Shown here: in pieces, positions 16,061 to 26,172 of the stretch
Position numbering within the stretch: position 1 is the first letter of the stretch
Layout: the number at the start of each line of letters is the position of its first letter
Source: Bacillota bacterium
GTDB taxonomy: Bacteria; Bacillota; Clostridia; Lachnospirales; Lachnospiraceae
DNA: 64,000 bases
Assembly: GCA_023414875.1 (NCBI GenBank)
Contig: JAEZMV010000028.1
Coordinates: 124,001 to 188,000, forward strand
Reading direction: 5' to 3'
Translations under genes and position numbers: made by a program
Notes under the pieces: model-generated
What the model saw: the letters and a program-made list of their open reading frames with translations, nothing else
What the model was told of the DNA's origin: nothing
Database searches by the model: none

Positions 16061-18921
16061 AAAAGCGATTACTCAGTATGATACTGGTGTTATGTATGAC
16101 ACTGCCCATGACGCAGGCTGCAGCAACAGTATCGGCGGCAACAAAGTACTATAATGACGAGGATGTTACCTGGCTTGGTACCGAAAAAGAGTATAAAAAA
16201 ACTTTGGAGGTCATGTTTGATCATGGACTTCGTAAGGTACCTGTGGGAGACATGCTAAAAGACGGAAGCCTAAAAAACATCAAGTATGGACTTGTGGACT
16301 CTAGTGGCAAATTTGCTGCAGAGCCAATTTATGATGAGATAAAGGCATATTACATATCTGCTAAGGAAACTAGTACATTTGACGAACCATTAACAGAAAC
16401 CATATTCGTTGACGGATATGTTCAAGCAAAACGGAATGGGAAGATGGGGCTTTTGGATACCAAGGGTAAGGAGGTTATTCCCTGCGAGTATTATGCGGTA
16501 GGACTACCGGTAGAGGGTATTAGCCGTGTCATCAAAGTATCAGGATTAGGTGGTATGTATTATCTTGGTTACTGGAGTATAGAGAAGGGAAAGGAAATTG
16601 TAAAACCAAATAAATACCTTGTCAGTGGCTCTGACGCAACGGCCGAGGGCACCCCGGCAAACTATGAGCCCTTAAGCCGTAGTGCTGAGTGGGAATATGC
16701 CGATGAAAACTCTGACTATTATAAAAGTATTGGCAGCAATCGAGTGGCTGTACAATATGATTTCAACGGAGGATATGCTCTGGTACCTACAGGAAAGGTA
16801 GAGTATGTAGATTTATCTAAAGGTGTATCCAATTACAATTATGGTAAGGCTTCAGCATATCTTGTTTATGCTCAAGTGATTGATACGAAGGGTAAGGAAA
16901 TCCTTAAAGGTGGCCCCTATCCCTACCGTTCTAATGGCATATATCCCCAAGCAGGTCCCTATATGATTTATCATCAACTAAAAAAGGAAAAGCTGACCTT
17001 AAATACGGGTGGAAGTAAGATAACCTTTAATCAATACCTTGTAGCCGGTGTGGTAGGGATAAAGGGAGTCATTATTAAAGCCCAGTACCAGGGTGGTATT
17101 CGTGGAAATTCTGCTACAGGATGGTTCCCTGCGGATGCCAATATGCAGATTATTCCTGAGTATAATTTATTTATAACAGCAAAGGATGTATCTAATGGTA
17201 AGAAAGAGGGTGGTGCCAGAGTTGGTGTTATTAATGTAAATAATAAAGCGGTTATCCCCTTTGAACATGCGTATGAATTTGGACCTTACTATGACTCTGA
17301 AAACAAGGTGATTATCGGTAATTATATTTACAAGCCGGATGGGAAGAAGGTATCCAACTCAGGGTTAGCTGCACGTGATATGAGTGGTATGCTTATTACT
17401 GCAAATGGATATTTTCATATATCGGATAAAAATAACTACTATAGCATTAAGGGCATCGGGTCAATAAAGACCGGCAAAGCATATACCCATAAGAATCTTC
17501 GTTCCGCATTTGGTGATGCCTGGTGGGAATTCCGTTCCAATGTCAGTGTCGACGAAACTATTTGGGTGACTCAAGCGGATAAGAAAGGTAACTTAAAATG
17601 GGGACTTGTTAATCTACAGGGAAAGGTAATTCTTCCCTTTGAGTACGATTATGCGGTTACTGATGAGTGGCAAAGAGCGAAGAATGGATATGCCCAAGTT
17701 GAGAAGGACGGGGTTTTGGGAATAGTTGATACAAAGGGAAAGGTAGTTTTGCAATGTAAGTATTGGAGCATTACAGAGGTAGGGGATTATTTCGTAGTAA
17801 GGGATAATGCCTCTGGGAAGTATGGTGTATTCAATCGCAAAACCAGTAAGATGGTTATTCCATGTACTTACGATAGTATATCAAGTAATTGGATTGCGGG
17901 TACTTTTGTGGCAACGCCTGGTCCGAGCTTAGTGGTGCTGATGAATGACAAGGGAGAAGTGATAACGCCGGCTTATTTATACTTCAATGAGTCAGGTCGT
18001 GGTCTGTTTTACAATACAAACGGTGATTACGTAGGACCGGACGGTAAGATTGTATTTCCAAGAAATGCAACCGTCGGTAAGTATGATGGGGAGACGGTAT
18101 ATTTTGGAGATGACCTTACACTTGTGGTAAAGGATGGAAAGGCAGGCTATATCAACGCCTCAAGACTGGCAAGTAAGAGTCAGGGTCTTCCAACCACACC
18201 TCTAGTAAAGTATGAGCCTGCTCCACGTAATACCGAATTAAAATACCGCCTGATTCAGTACCCTTACAAGCAAGTATATAAAATCGGTGAGCCATTTGAA
18301 ATCAAGGACTTCATTATACATTCAGATGATATCGATGGAACACGGCAGGTGCTTGATAATTCCAAGCTTCATTTTATAGTTTCCAATACTGTCAAGGTTA
18401 CAGATGGTTATAAGTTTACGACGGCTGGAATTAAAACGATGGAATGCTACTATGACGGTGTAAAGACAGGTGTTTCCTTTAATGTAATGGTTCTAGACCC
18501 GGCTGTTACAGGCGAATTGCTGGATAATGGTACATACACCATAGGTGTCTTTGGAAAGTATCTAAAGATTGTTAATGGCTATATTGAGCTATGGGATACA
18601 GAGCCTGCAGATAAGTTTACCATCAAACTTGTCAATTATGATGTGGATCGTGGTCCTATGTACTATGTGAAGACAGAGGGTGGACAATACCTTGCACAAC
18701 CAGCCTCCAGTGATGGTAACCAGCTGATTGTCTCAAATGTTCCCCATGCATGGCGCATTAACAAGTATAGCAAGTTCTGTACCATCAGGGACTATGGAAA
18801 ACAGAAATTGCTTGTCAATGCTTCGGGAGAAAAGAGCAGTAATGGCACGAATATCATCATCTGGTCCCATACCGGCTCGGCACCCGAACACGGAAAGCTT
18901 ACGTTTACTCCGGTAAAATAA
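16057..18921 (+). CDS. Secreted WG-repeat protein with C-terminal beta-trefoil-like domain
   Basis: A 954-residue exported protein with an N-terminal signal peptide (cleavage probably near VSAAT). It carries several WG repeats: KYGLVDSSGKF (about residue 77), KMGLLDTKGKEVIPCEY (128), WGLVNLQGKVILPFEYDY (514), VLGIVDTKGKVVLQCKYW (553) and KYGVFNRKTSKMVIPCTYD (587). Between 730 and 815 there is a bacterial Ig-like segment. From about 821 to the end a ricin-B/fascin-like beta-trefoil fold is likely (TYTIGVFGKYLKIVNG...). WG repeats usually mediate protein interaction, and a trefoil could bind glycans. No enzymatic motif is seen. AAGGAG lies 10 nt before the ATG. Confidence 0.75.
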   Translation: MKKRLLSMILVLCMTLPMTQAAATVSAATKYYNDEDVTWLGTEKEYKKTLEVMFDHGLRKVPVGDMLKDGSLKNIKYGLVDSSGKFAAEPIYDEIKAYYISAKETSTFDEPLTETIFVDGYVQAKRNGKMGLLDTKGKEVIPCEYYAVGLPVEGISRVIKVSGLGGMYYLGYWSIEKGKEIVKPNKYLVSGSDATAEGTPANYEPLSRSAEWEYADENSDYYKSIGSNRVAVQYDFNGGYALVPTGKVEYVDLSKGVSNYNYGKASAYLVYAQVIDTKGKEILKGGPYPYRSNGIYPQAGPYMIYHQLKKEKLTLNTGGSKITFNQYLVAGVVGIKGVIIKAQYQGGIRGNSATGWFPADANMQIIPEYNLFITAKDVSNGKKEGGARVGVINVNNKAVIPFEHAYEFGPYYDSENKVIIGNYIYKPDGKKVSNSGLAARDMSGMLITANGYFHISDKNNYYSIKGIGSIKTGKAYTHKNLRSAFGDAWWEFRSNVSVDETIWVTQADKKGNLKWGLVNLQGKVILPFEYDYAVTDEWQRAKNGYAQVEKDGVLGIVDTKGKVVLQCKYWSITEVGDYFVVRDNASGKYGVFNRKTSKMVIPCTYDSISSNWIAGTFVATPGPSLVVLMNDKGEVITPAYLYFNESGRGLFYNTNGDYVGPDGKIVFPRNATVGKYDGETVYFGDDLTLVVKDGKAGYINASRLASKSQGLPTTPLVKYEPAPRNTELKYRLIQYPYKQVYKIGEPFEIKDFIIHSDDIDGTRQVLDNSKLHFIVSNTVKVTDGYKFTTAGIKTMECYYDGVKTGVSFNVMVLDPAVTGELLDNGTYTIGVFGKYLKIVNGYIELWDTEPADKFTIKLVNYDVDRGPMYYVKTEGGQYLAQPASSDGNQLIVSNVPHAWRINKYSKFCTIRDYGKQKLLVNASGEKSSNGTNIIIWSHTGSAPEHGKLTFTPVK

Positions 18922-18951
18922 ATGATATTTCTCCAATTGATGGATGCGTTA

Positions 18952-18991
18952 AAAAAGGTCTGTCGTACAAACTTGTGCGACAGACCTTTTT
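18952..18991 (+). terminator. Rho-independent terminator after the WG-repeat gene
   Basis: AAAAAGGTCTGTCG at 18952-18965 pairs with CGACAGACCTTTTT at 18978-18991, with further inner pairing and a T-run. It is a strong terminator 31 bp after the stop. Confidence 0.9.
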
Positions 18992-19380
18992 CACCCATAT
19001 CGCTACATACTTTAGATATCCTAAGCAGGTGGCAGTAAATGCACCCTAAAATAAGCAATGGGCTCAATTTCCTTATAGGATGCAGCTTTACCATAATAAT
19101 TGGAAAAAGTCTGTGTTCTGCATGTTCTGCATTGCAGATTGAAGAAAATAGGCTTAAAAAACTATAAATTTTTCCTTAAATTTTACTTGGCAGTAACTGG
19201 GCAGTGATATATAATAATAATAGATATTGTAAAAAAAAGACTACTTTTGTCATAATAGAGTATCAACAATTCTTTGATTAATAATTTTCAGAACAGTAGG
19301 ATCATAAAAGAAAATAATATTCGAAGTTTTATTAGGGACGATTGTGATGAAAAAACACGAAAGAAGTTGCGAGGTATAGG
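18992..19380. other. Intergenic region upstream of GGDEF-EAL gene
   Basis: Non-coding DNA after the WG-repeat terminator. It begins with a stretch resembling 14125-14160 (both end CGYTACATACTTT) and carries the promoter at 19187-19215. I see no gene or known riboswitch. Confidence 0.5.
19187..19215 (+). promoter_or_regulatory. Sigma-A-type promoter of the GGDEF-EAL gene
   Basis: TTGGCA at 19187-19192 and TATAAT at 19210-19215 are separated by exactly 17 bp. This would give an untranslated leader of about 160 nt before the ATG at 19381. Confidence 0.7.
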
Positions 19381-21945
19381 ATGTTAGGAGAAAGAAGAAA
19401 GCAATTAAAAATAACTGTCATAGTTACAATTTTGTTTCTTGTTAACGTACATTTATCTCAGAAGGTATATGGTGAGGAAGAAAGTGCTTTAAAAAAAATA
19501 CTGGTATTAAATTCATATTCTCAGGAATTTGCCTGGACGGATGAAGAAACAGAAGGTATTAGGGGAAAATTAAAAGATGATTCAACTAATATTAATCTTG
19601 TTATTGAGTATATGGATTGCAAGAATTATACGACTGCGGAAAATATTGATTATTTATATAATTATTATAAATTTAAATATCAAAATGATAAAATAGATGT
19701 TGTAATAACTACAGATGATGCAGCTCTTCAATTTGCGTTGGAAAATAGAGCAGAGTTATTTTCGGATGCTCCGATTGTGTTTTGCGGAGTGAATCAAGAA
19801 GGAGTAAATACGATCACCGAGGGATATGATAGAGTTACAGGTGTGCTTGAAGTTATCGATCCCACAGACACATTTAAGATAGCTAAGAATATTAATCCTT
19901 CGTTGGAAAATATCTATTTATTATATGATAATTCAAAGAGCGGTTTATCTACCGGGAATATTGTTATTAGTGCAATAGAAGCCTATGATTCTACGTTAAA
20001 TATTACATCTTGGAATGATTTAACTTATGAAGAAATAAAGCAAAAGGCGAAAAATTTAAATGTAAATGACAGTATAATTATGATTTGTACTTACTTTAGT
20101 GATGTAAATAATAAAATACTTAGAATGGATTATGTAACCAGAGAAATCAGCGCAATCAGTGCCGTACCTGTATACTATTTATACGATTTTGGATTAAATG
20201 ATGGCATTATAGGAGGTTCTTTACAAAGCGGAAGACTACAGGGAGAAAATGCTGCAGCAATTTCAAAGCGTATTATCGAAGGAGAAGATCCGAATGAGAT
20301 ACCAATTTTTATACCTGATACGACCAGAACTGTATTTGATTATAATCAGTTAGAGCGGTTTGATATACCTCATAAAGTTTTACCGAAAAACAGTGAAATT
20401 ATTAATAAACCCTTTTCTTTTTATGAAACTTATAAACCTTTAGTATTAGGTGTAATTGCAGCTTTTGGCACCTTATTATTATTTGTAAGCAGCTTATTAT
20501 TCTATATCCAAAAAATAAAGAAAATGAAACGAACACTGACGGAGAGTAATGAAGAGCTGACGCAGATTTATGAAGAATTATCTGCATCCGATGAAGAAAT
20601 GAAACATCAGTACGAAGAAATGACTATAATAAATGAAAAAATAAGATTAGGTGAAGAAAAACTGACTTATCTTGCTTATCATGATTCCCTTACCGGATTA
20701 CCGAATAAGCTTTCTTTATATGAAGATTCATTGACTTTTTTTGAAAAGGAAGATAAGAAAGCGGGTTTATTATTTATAGATATCGATAATTTTAAATATG
20801 TAAATGATACCTTAGGACATGCTTTTGGTGATAACTTAATTGTGAAGGTGAGTGAGAGATTAAAGACATTATTGGTGGAGCGTAGTTCTTTATATCGACT
20901 AAGTGGTGACGAGTTTATCATTATTCTCAAAAATATTGATGATAAAGCACAGGCAGAAGAATATGCTTCCTCTCTTCTTGGAAGTTTTGTGCAAGAGTTT
21001 GATATATTGAAGAATAATCTTCATATAAGCCTGAGTATAGGCATTGCCGTGTATCCGGATCATAGTAATGAATTGGAACACTTATTAAAATATGCAGATA
21101 TCGCTATGTACCAAGCAAAGGATGCAGGAAGAAAAAGCTATAAGCTGTATGATCAGGCTATGAACGAAGCATTCACTGAAAGGGTTGCAATAGAGAAGAA
21201 TTTACAGAATGCTTTGAATAATAATGAATTTGAAATATATTATCAGCCTCAACTGGACATTAAAACCGATAGAATTACAGGCTTTGAAGCATTGCTTCGA
21301 TGGAATAGTCCTGTTTTAGGGTCCGTATCTCCTTTGAAATTTATTAAAATAGCAGAAGATACCCATTTTATTATTCCATTAGGTACATGGGTTTTGCAAA
21401 ATGCATGTAAATTTCTAAGAAAACTAAAGGAAAAAGGGTACGAAGATTTATCAGTCTCAGTTAATATTTCAATACTTCAACTTCTACAGACGGACTTCAT
21501 AGACATTGTGAATGAAACTTTGAGCATATATCAAATAGAACCAGAACATCTTGAATTAGAAATTACGGAATCAATATTAATAGAATCGTTTGAAAGTATT
21601 ATACCGAGGCTACAGATTTTACGTGATAATAAGGTCAGAATAGCGCTAGATGATTTTGGAAAAGGGTATTCCTCATTAAATTATTTAAAACGGCTACCGA
21701 TTACTACCTTAAAAGTAGATAAGACCTTTGTTGATTATATTATTGATAAAAGTGAAGATGATTTTGTTGGGTATATAGTTTCAATCGGGAAGAATATGGG
21801 AATGTGTGTAATCGCTGAAGGAGTAGAGGATCAAAATCAACTAGATTACTTGCTCCGACATGATTGTGATAGGATTCAGGGATACTTATTTTGCAGACCG
21901 ATTCCTGAGACTGAAATATTTGAATTGCTGGAAGAAGCTAGATAA
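19381..21945 (+). CDS. Membrane sensor with GGDEF and EAL domains (cyclic-di-GMP turnover)
   Basis: An 854-residue protein. A signal-anchor (residues 10-30) leads to an extracytoplasmic ABC-substrate-binding-like domain (ILVLNSYSQEFAWTDEETEG, about 40-330). A membrane helix follows at about 353-376, then a coiled coil. The GGDEF domain has the signature LSGDEF near residue 508, SGDEF in place of GGDEF, a variant often still active; no RxxD inhibitory site is obvious. The EAL domain is complete: FEALLRW (633), ELEITESILIE, DDFGKGYSSLNYLKRLP and AEGVEDQ. Phosphodiesterase activity is very likely; synthase activity is possible. It would link an external small ligand to cyclic di-GMP. The gene is monocistronic. 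Confidence 0.9.
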   Translation: MLGERRKQLKITVIVTILFLVNVHLSQKVYGEEESALKKILVLNSYSQEFAWTDEETEGIRGKLKDDSTNINLVIEYMDCKNYTTAENIDYLYNYYKFKYQNDKIDVVITTDDAALQFALENRAELFSDAPIVFCGVNQEGVNTITEGYDRVTGVLEVIDPTDTFKIAKNINPSLENIYLLYDNSKSGLSTGNIVISAIEAYDSTLNITSWNDLTYEEIKQKAKNLNVNDSIIMICTYFSDVNNKILRMDYVTREISAISAVPVYYLYDFGLNDGIIGGSLQSGRLQGENAAAISKRIIEGEDPNEIPIFIPDTTRTVFDYNQLERFDIPHKVLPKNSEIINKPFSFYETYKPLVLGVIAAFGTLLLFVSSLLFYIQKIKKMKRTLTESNEELTQIYEELSASDEEMKHQYEEMTIINEKIRLGEEKLTYLAYHDSLTGLPNKLSLYEDSLTFFEKEDKKAGLLFIDIDNFKYVNDTLGHAFGDNLIVKVSERLKTLLVERSSLYRLSGDEFIIILKNIDDKAQAEEYASSLLGSFVQEFDILKNNLHISLSIGIAVYPDHSNELEHLLKYADIAMYQAKDAGRKSYKLYDQAMNEAFTERVAIEKNLQNALNNNEFEIYYQPQLDIKTDRITGFEALLRWNSPVLGSVSPLKFIKIAEDTHFIIPLGTWVLQNACKFLRKLKEKGYEDLSVSVNISILQLLQTDFIDIVNETLSIYQIEPEHLELEITESILIESFESIIPRLQILRDNKVRIALDDFGKGYSSLNYLKRLPITTLKVDKTFVDYIIDKSEDDFVGYIVSIGKNMGMCVIAEGVEDQNQLDYLLRHDCDRIQGYLFCRPIPETEIFELLEEAR

Positions 21946-21959
21946 GAGATCATTTATGG

Positions 21960-21991
21960 AAGCCTTACAATTCAACAATTGTAGGGCTTTT
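21960..21991 (+). terminator. Terminator after GGDEF-EAL gene
   Basis: AAGCC-TTACAATT pairs with AATTGTA-GGGCTT around a short CAAC loop and is followed by TTTTAAT. It lies 15 bp after the stop. Confidence 0.8.
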
Positions 21992-22266
21992 AATATGAAC
22001 ATATGTAATTTGTTAGGAGATTTCATATAACAGCTTGTATTATAAACATTTAAACAGCATATATTTATAGTGGCAGATTTATTCCAGTTTTAATTACGTT
22101 GTCCATTGATTAAAAAATGTATATAGGAGGTGAAAAAGAGTATTACCTAATATTCATATCATTTTTAATATAATTACAGTAGTAAGAAACTTTTATTGAA
22201 CAACAACAAAAGTAAGGAATAACGTTTGGTATAAAAATATTTAATCAGGTAGGAGGAAATATTAAT
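21992..22266. other. Intergenic region upstream of nucleotidase gene
   Basis: AT-rich leader region. A ribosome-binding-site-like AGGAGGTG at 22126-22133 is followed only by a six-codon GTG frame, so no gene is called there. The real site GTAGGAGG lies just before 22267. Confidence 0.4.
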
Positions 22267-25200
22267 ATGAAATGCAAACACTGGAGATCATTTTGTGTTA
22301 CCATCCTAATTCTTAGCATTCTCGCTTCATTCATACCGGTACACACAATGGCAGCCGAATCACGGAATTTGGTCATTCTTGGTACAAGCGATATACACGG
22401 TAACATCGATAATTACGACTATTTTACGGACAGTGTTCCGACAGGCTCAGCAGAGCGCGGATTAGCAAAGATCGCAACCTATGTTAAGGGGGTTCGTGCA
22501 AGTAATCCGAATACCATACTGATTGATAATGGGGACACGATACAGGGAACACCGCTTACATACTACTACAATATGGTTGATAACTCGATTAAGAACCCCA
22601 TGGCAGCAGTAATGAATGCAATGGATTATGATGCTGCCACAGTTGGCAATCACGAGTTCAACTATGGTCCCGAGGCATTAAATAAATATAAGAACGAAGT
22701 GGACTTTCCGCTACTTTCCGCTAATATCACCGGAAGCGGAGCCTATGCCGATACCTTCCAGCCTTATACGATCAAGGATGTTAACGGCGTCCAGGTTGGT
22801 ATTATAGGGCTTACGCCGCCGGCAGTTGTGCGCTGGGAGAAGCCGGAGAATATCGAGGGTTGTGAATTTGAAGATGCAGTGGAAGCAGCTAAGCGTTATA
22901 TCCCCGAGATGCGCTTGGCAGGTGCGGATGTTATCGTCGTTGCAGCACATTCCGGTCTTGATGAAACCTATGGTTACGGCCGCGAAGAAAATTTCGTCAA
23001 ATACCTTGCTAACGAAGTACAGGGTATTGATATAATTCTCGCTGGGCACGCGCATGCTAATGTAGCCAGTCAAATCATTAATGGAGTGCTGATAACAGAA
23101 CCAAACTATCATGGACGCAATATCTCTGATATCCGCATCAAGGTTACAGGTTCAGGAAGTGATTGGACAGTAACCGAAAAGTCATCTACGACGCCTGCTG
23201 TGGGGTCATTTGCAGAGGATAAGGATATCAAAGCAATTACCCAGCCTTATCATGATACAACAATCAGTTACATTAATTCTCCTATTGGTACAGCATCGGG
23301 AGATTTTCCCGGCGGTTTCGATGCCCGTGTTATGGACGGTCCTATGGCTGATCTTATCAACCAGGTGCAGATGGATGCTGCGGCTGAGGCAGGGTTCCCG
23401 GTGCAGGCTTCCTTGGCAGCTCTTTTCACCAACGATGCTAAGCTAAACGCTGGTCCCATCAAGCTAAAGGATGCCTACGCAGCTTACATATATGATAATA
23501 CTCTCTATGTCATCGAGGTTAGGGGTTGGATGATTAAGGAAGAACTGGAGTGGACCGCCGAATATTTCAACCAGTACTACTACGAACCAACCGGCGTTAC
23601 GGTTAACTCTAAGGTGCGCGACTATAACTATGACATGTGGTCAGGTATCGAGTATAAGCTGGATCTCACAAAGCCTGTCGGTCAGCGCGTGGTTGAGCTT
23701 AAACTAGGTGGTAAGCCTATTTCACTGAATCAGAAAGTTCGTGTAGCTCTTAATAACTACCGCGCAACAGGTAAATTTCCAATGGCAAAGAAGCTCTATC
23801 AATCGACAGTCGAGGTACGCGAACTAATTACCGATTGGATCCAGGAACGTGGCACAATCTCGCCGGAACAGATCTATGTTAAGAATTGGTCACTGTTGCC
23901 TTCGGTTAGTCTTTGGAAGGAACCTACTGCCAAGGTTAGCCGCAGCGATAATGCTGAACTTCTGATGACAGCTTTCGGGAATTCTAAGAATTCTTATATG
24001 AAGCTTCCGAACGAAAAGAAGGCTGGTACTGATATTAATCGTGAAAGCGAATTCTTCTTGATTAGTAACAAGGCAATGCAAAAGCTGCATGATGTTAGTA
24101 CGGATACAACCGTATTGAATTCGTATACAGATAAGAACAAGATCTCCAGTTGGGCTAAGGATGCCACTGCTTATCTACTCCAGACCGGAATTTTTGTTCC
24201 ACAGGGGAATAAGTTAGAGCCCATGAAGCCGGTGACAAATGCTGAAGCACTTGCATGGGTTCGTGAAGCACGTTATCCTCTCTACACCTTCCTTTCCACG
24301 AATGACTTCCATGGTCAGCTTGAGACAGGAAAGCTCGTAAGCGGTAAGCCTGTTGGTGGTGCAGCTTATAATATGACCTATATTAATAATTATAAAGCTC
24401 TTAATCCGTTAGGAACATCAATCTTTGACGCCGGAGACATCATGCAGGGTACACCGTTATCGAACCTGCTCTCAGGTGAATCTGCAATCGATGTATATAA
24501 TCACATGGGCTATATGGCATCTGTAGTGGGGAATCACGAATTCGACTGGGGTCTGGAAGCTCTTAAGGAACGCATGGATCAGGCAAACTTCCCCATTCTG
24601 GTTGCCAACGTTTTCAAAGCAGGTACTGGCACACGTCCTGATTGGGCGAAACCGACCGCTATGTTCACAGTCAAGGGCCAACAGATCGGTGTAATCGGTG
24701 TTACCAGTAAGGATACACCAAACATTGTTATGGCAGGATATGTTGCAGGACTGGAATTTCGTGATCCGGGCACGATTGTGAGCCAACTGGCAGCTAAGCT
24801 GCGTTCCAAAGGTGCGGACATAATCGTTGTACTGGCACACATGCCGGATGTGTATGGAAATGCTGTCAGCGGTGAAATGGCTACAGTTGCAGTTCCTGGA
24901 GTAGACCTTATTATTTCAGGACACTCACACAGCAGCTATTCTGGATTAATCAACAACATTCCAATTATTCAACAGTACTCCTCTGGAACTGCTATCGGAG
25001 TATCCAATCTGCGTTATGACAGATTAACTGATAGCATACTGTCCTCTGATCTAAAGATTGTGACTACTTATAATGAGGGGATTACTCCGAATGCCGAAAT
25101 TACTGCACTTGTGACTGACTATCAAGCTAAGGTTGCTCCAATCGTAAATGCAGTGAAAACTTCAACACTTGGCGCTATCAGTAGGACAGCCAATGCTGCA

Positions 25201-25770
25201 GGTGAATCCGCAATGGGTAATCTAATAGCGGATGCTCAGCGCTGGAAGGGAGGTACACAGATTGCTTTCATGAATCCGGGTGGAATTCGTGCTGCGATTG
25301 AATACTCCAGTTACCCTCATGACATCACCTATGGGGATTTTCTGACGGTACAGCCCTTTGATAATAAGCTTGTGACTATGACAATGACTGGTAGCCAGAT
25401 CTATGCTTTATTAGAGCAGCAGTTTGCACCAAATCAAAGTACCCCCAAGGTGCTTCTGGTCTCAGGCATAAAATACTCCTATAATCTGGCACTTCCGGAA
25501 GGCTCGCGGGTGACCGGACTGACACTCACAGATGGTACGCCGATCGCAAAGGATACTTCTTCCTATACGGTTACAGTGAATGAGTATCTGGCAACCGGAG
25601 GTGACAAATTCACTACTTTCCTGGGTGGCACGGACGTCAAACGGATTGGTGTAAGCGATTTAGATGCCTTAATTGAATACGTACAGTTCAAATATGGAGC
25701 ACCCTCTGCCATTACACCGGTTGATCCGGCGGTTTATCCCGTAATCGAAGGCCGCATAACAAAGCAATAA
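22267..25770 (+). CDS. Secreted double-module 5'-nucleotidase / 2',3'-cyclic phosphodiesterase
   Basis: An 1167-residue exported protein with a signal peptide (cleavage near HTMAAES). It holds two full metallophosphatase modules. The first starts near residue 37 (TSDIHGN, DNGD, VGNHEF, AAHSG, GHAH) and has its own 5'-nucleotidase C-terminal domain (about 345-545). The second starts near 674 (TNDFHGQ, DAGD, VGNHEF, AHMPD, SGHSHS) with a C-terminal domain from about 980 (MGNLIADAQ, MNPGGIR). All metal ligands are present in both. A short S-layer-homology-like stretch (WAKDATAYLLQTGIF) separates them. The layout recalls YfkN/CpdB: hydrolysis of extracellular nucleotides and cyclic phosphates to recover nucleosides and phosphate. 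No sortase signal is seen. Confidence 0.92.
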   Translation: MKCKHWRSFCVTILILSILASFIPVHTMAAESRNLVILGTSDIHGNIDNYDYFTDSVPTGSAERGLAKIATYVKGVRASNPNTILIDNGDTIQGTPLTYYYNMVDNSIKNPMAAVMNAMDYDAATVGNHEFNYGPEALNKYKNEVDFPLLSANITGSGAYADTFQPYTIKDVNGVQVGIIGLTPPAVVRWEKPENIEGCEFEDAVEAAKRYIPEMRLAGADVIVVAAHSGLDETYGYGREENFVKYLANEVQGIDIILAGHAHANVASQIINGVLITEPNYHGRNISDIRIKVTGSGSDWTVTEKSSTTPAVGSFAEDKDIKAITQPYHDTTISYINSPIGTASGDFPGGFDARVMDGPMADLINQVQMDAAAEAGFPVQASLAALFTNDAKLNAGPIKLKDAYAAYIYDNTLYVIEVRGWMIKEELEWTAEYFNQYYYEPTGVTVNSKVRDYNYDMWSGIEYKLDLTKPVGQRVVELKLGGKPISLNQKVRVALNNYRATGKFPMAKKLYQSTVEVRELITDWIQERGTISPEQIYVKNWSLLPSVSLWKEPTAKVSRSDNAELLMTAFGNSKNSYMKLPNEKKAGTDINRESEFFLISNKAMQKLHDVSTDTTVLNSYTDKNKISSWAKDATAYLLQTGIFVPQGNKLEPMKPVTNAEALAWVREARYPLYTFLSTNDFHGQLETGKLVSGKPVGGAAYNMTYINNYKALNPLGTSIFDAGDIMQGTPLSNLLSGESAIDVYNHMGYMASVVGNHEFDWGLEALKERMDQANFPILVANVFKAGTGTRPDWAKPTAMFTVKGQQIGVIGVTSKDTPNIVMAGYVAGLEFRDPGTIVSQLAAKLRSKGADIIVVLAHMPDVYGNAVSGEMATVAVPGVDLIISGHSHSSYSGLINNIPIIQQYSSGTAIGVSNLRYDRLTDSILSSDLKIVTTYNEGITPNAEITALVTDYQAKVAPIVNAVKTSTLGAISRTANAAGESAMGNLIADAQRWKGGTQIAFMNPGGIRAAIEYSSYPHDITYGDFLTVQPFDNKLVTMTMTGSQIYALLEQQFAPNQSTPKVLLVSGIKYSYNLALPEGSRVTGLTLTDGTPIAKDTSSYTVTVNEYLATGGDKFTTFLGGTDVKRIGVSDLDALIEYVQFKYGAPSAITPVDPAVYPVIEGRITKQ

Positions 25771-25819
25771 TACGTTCTTTGAAGGCAATTTAAAGAATCC
25801 GGCTAAGGATGGAGGAAAT

Positions 25820-26035
25820 ATGACGGATAACCGTAAAACCGTATATGTCAACAATGTGCCTGTCAAGATCTTCCCTTGGGCCGAAGTGCAGCACTGTATC
25901 AACGCTTATGACAGCAACCTTTATCTGAAGGTACAAAAAGGTGACGCAGAGATTATTGACGAAACAGGAGGAGCTATTGGCTGGGGTGGTTTTGCCGGAG
26001 ATGGTCAGCATATCTACGTAAAATTGCTCGGTTAG
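25820..26035 (+). CDS. Small hypothetical protein (71 residues)
   Basis: A 71-residue soluble acidic protein with a good GGAGG site 5 nt before the ATG. I do not recognise a family. The sequence alternates beta-prone segments (KTVYVNNVPVKIFPW, LYLKVQKGDAEIID) and ends in IYVKLLG, suggesting a small all-beta fold. It lies 49 bp after the nucleotidase gene, before a shared terminator, and may be co-transcribed. A minus-strand frame over the same bases has no ribosome binding site and was rejected. Confidence 0.6.
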   Translation: MTDNRKTVYVNNVPVKIFPWAEVQHCINAYDSNLYLKVQKGDAEIIDETGGAIGWGGFAGDGQHIYVKLLG

Positions 26036-26102
26036 GAGACTTATCTTAGAATAAGTTATGTTCACAATGATTAAGACACAGCTTGCAACGGGTATCTAAT
26101 AA

Positions 26103-26144
26103 AAGGCTCTAAGGTTGGAATGATTGATCCAACCTTAGAGCCTT
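26103..26144. terminator. Bidirectional terminator, 17-bp perfect stem
   Basis: AAGGCTCTAAGGTTGGA at 26103-26119 pairs exactly with 26128-26144, followed by TGTTTT. It lies between the rightward nucleotidase group and the leftward LysM-GH18 gene. Confidence 0.9.
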
Positions 26145-26172
26145 GTTTTAAGTATTAGGCAATATATTAACA

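Noticed and set aside
22126..22165. Strong AGGAGGTG ribosome-binding-site-like sequence.
   Set aside because: The only following frame (GTG) is six codons long, so neither a gene nor a convincing leader peptide can be supported.
22711..23112. Minus-strand frame of 133 codons inside the nucleotidase gene.
   Set aside because: It is antisense to conserved metallophosphatase sequence and lacks a ribosome site.
25790..26065. Minus-strand frame of 91 codons opposite the 71-residue gene.
   Set aside because: The plus-strand frame has a clear GGAGG site and follows the nucleotidase gene. The minus frame has no site and reads like antisense.
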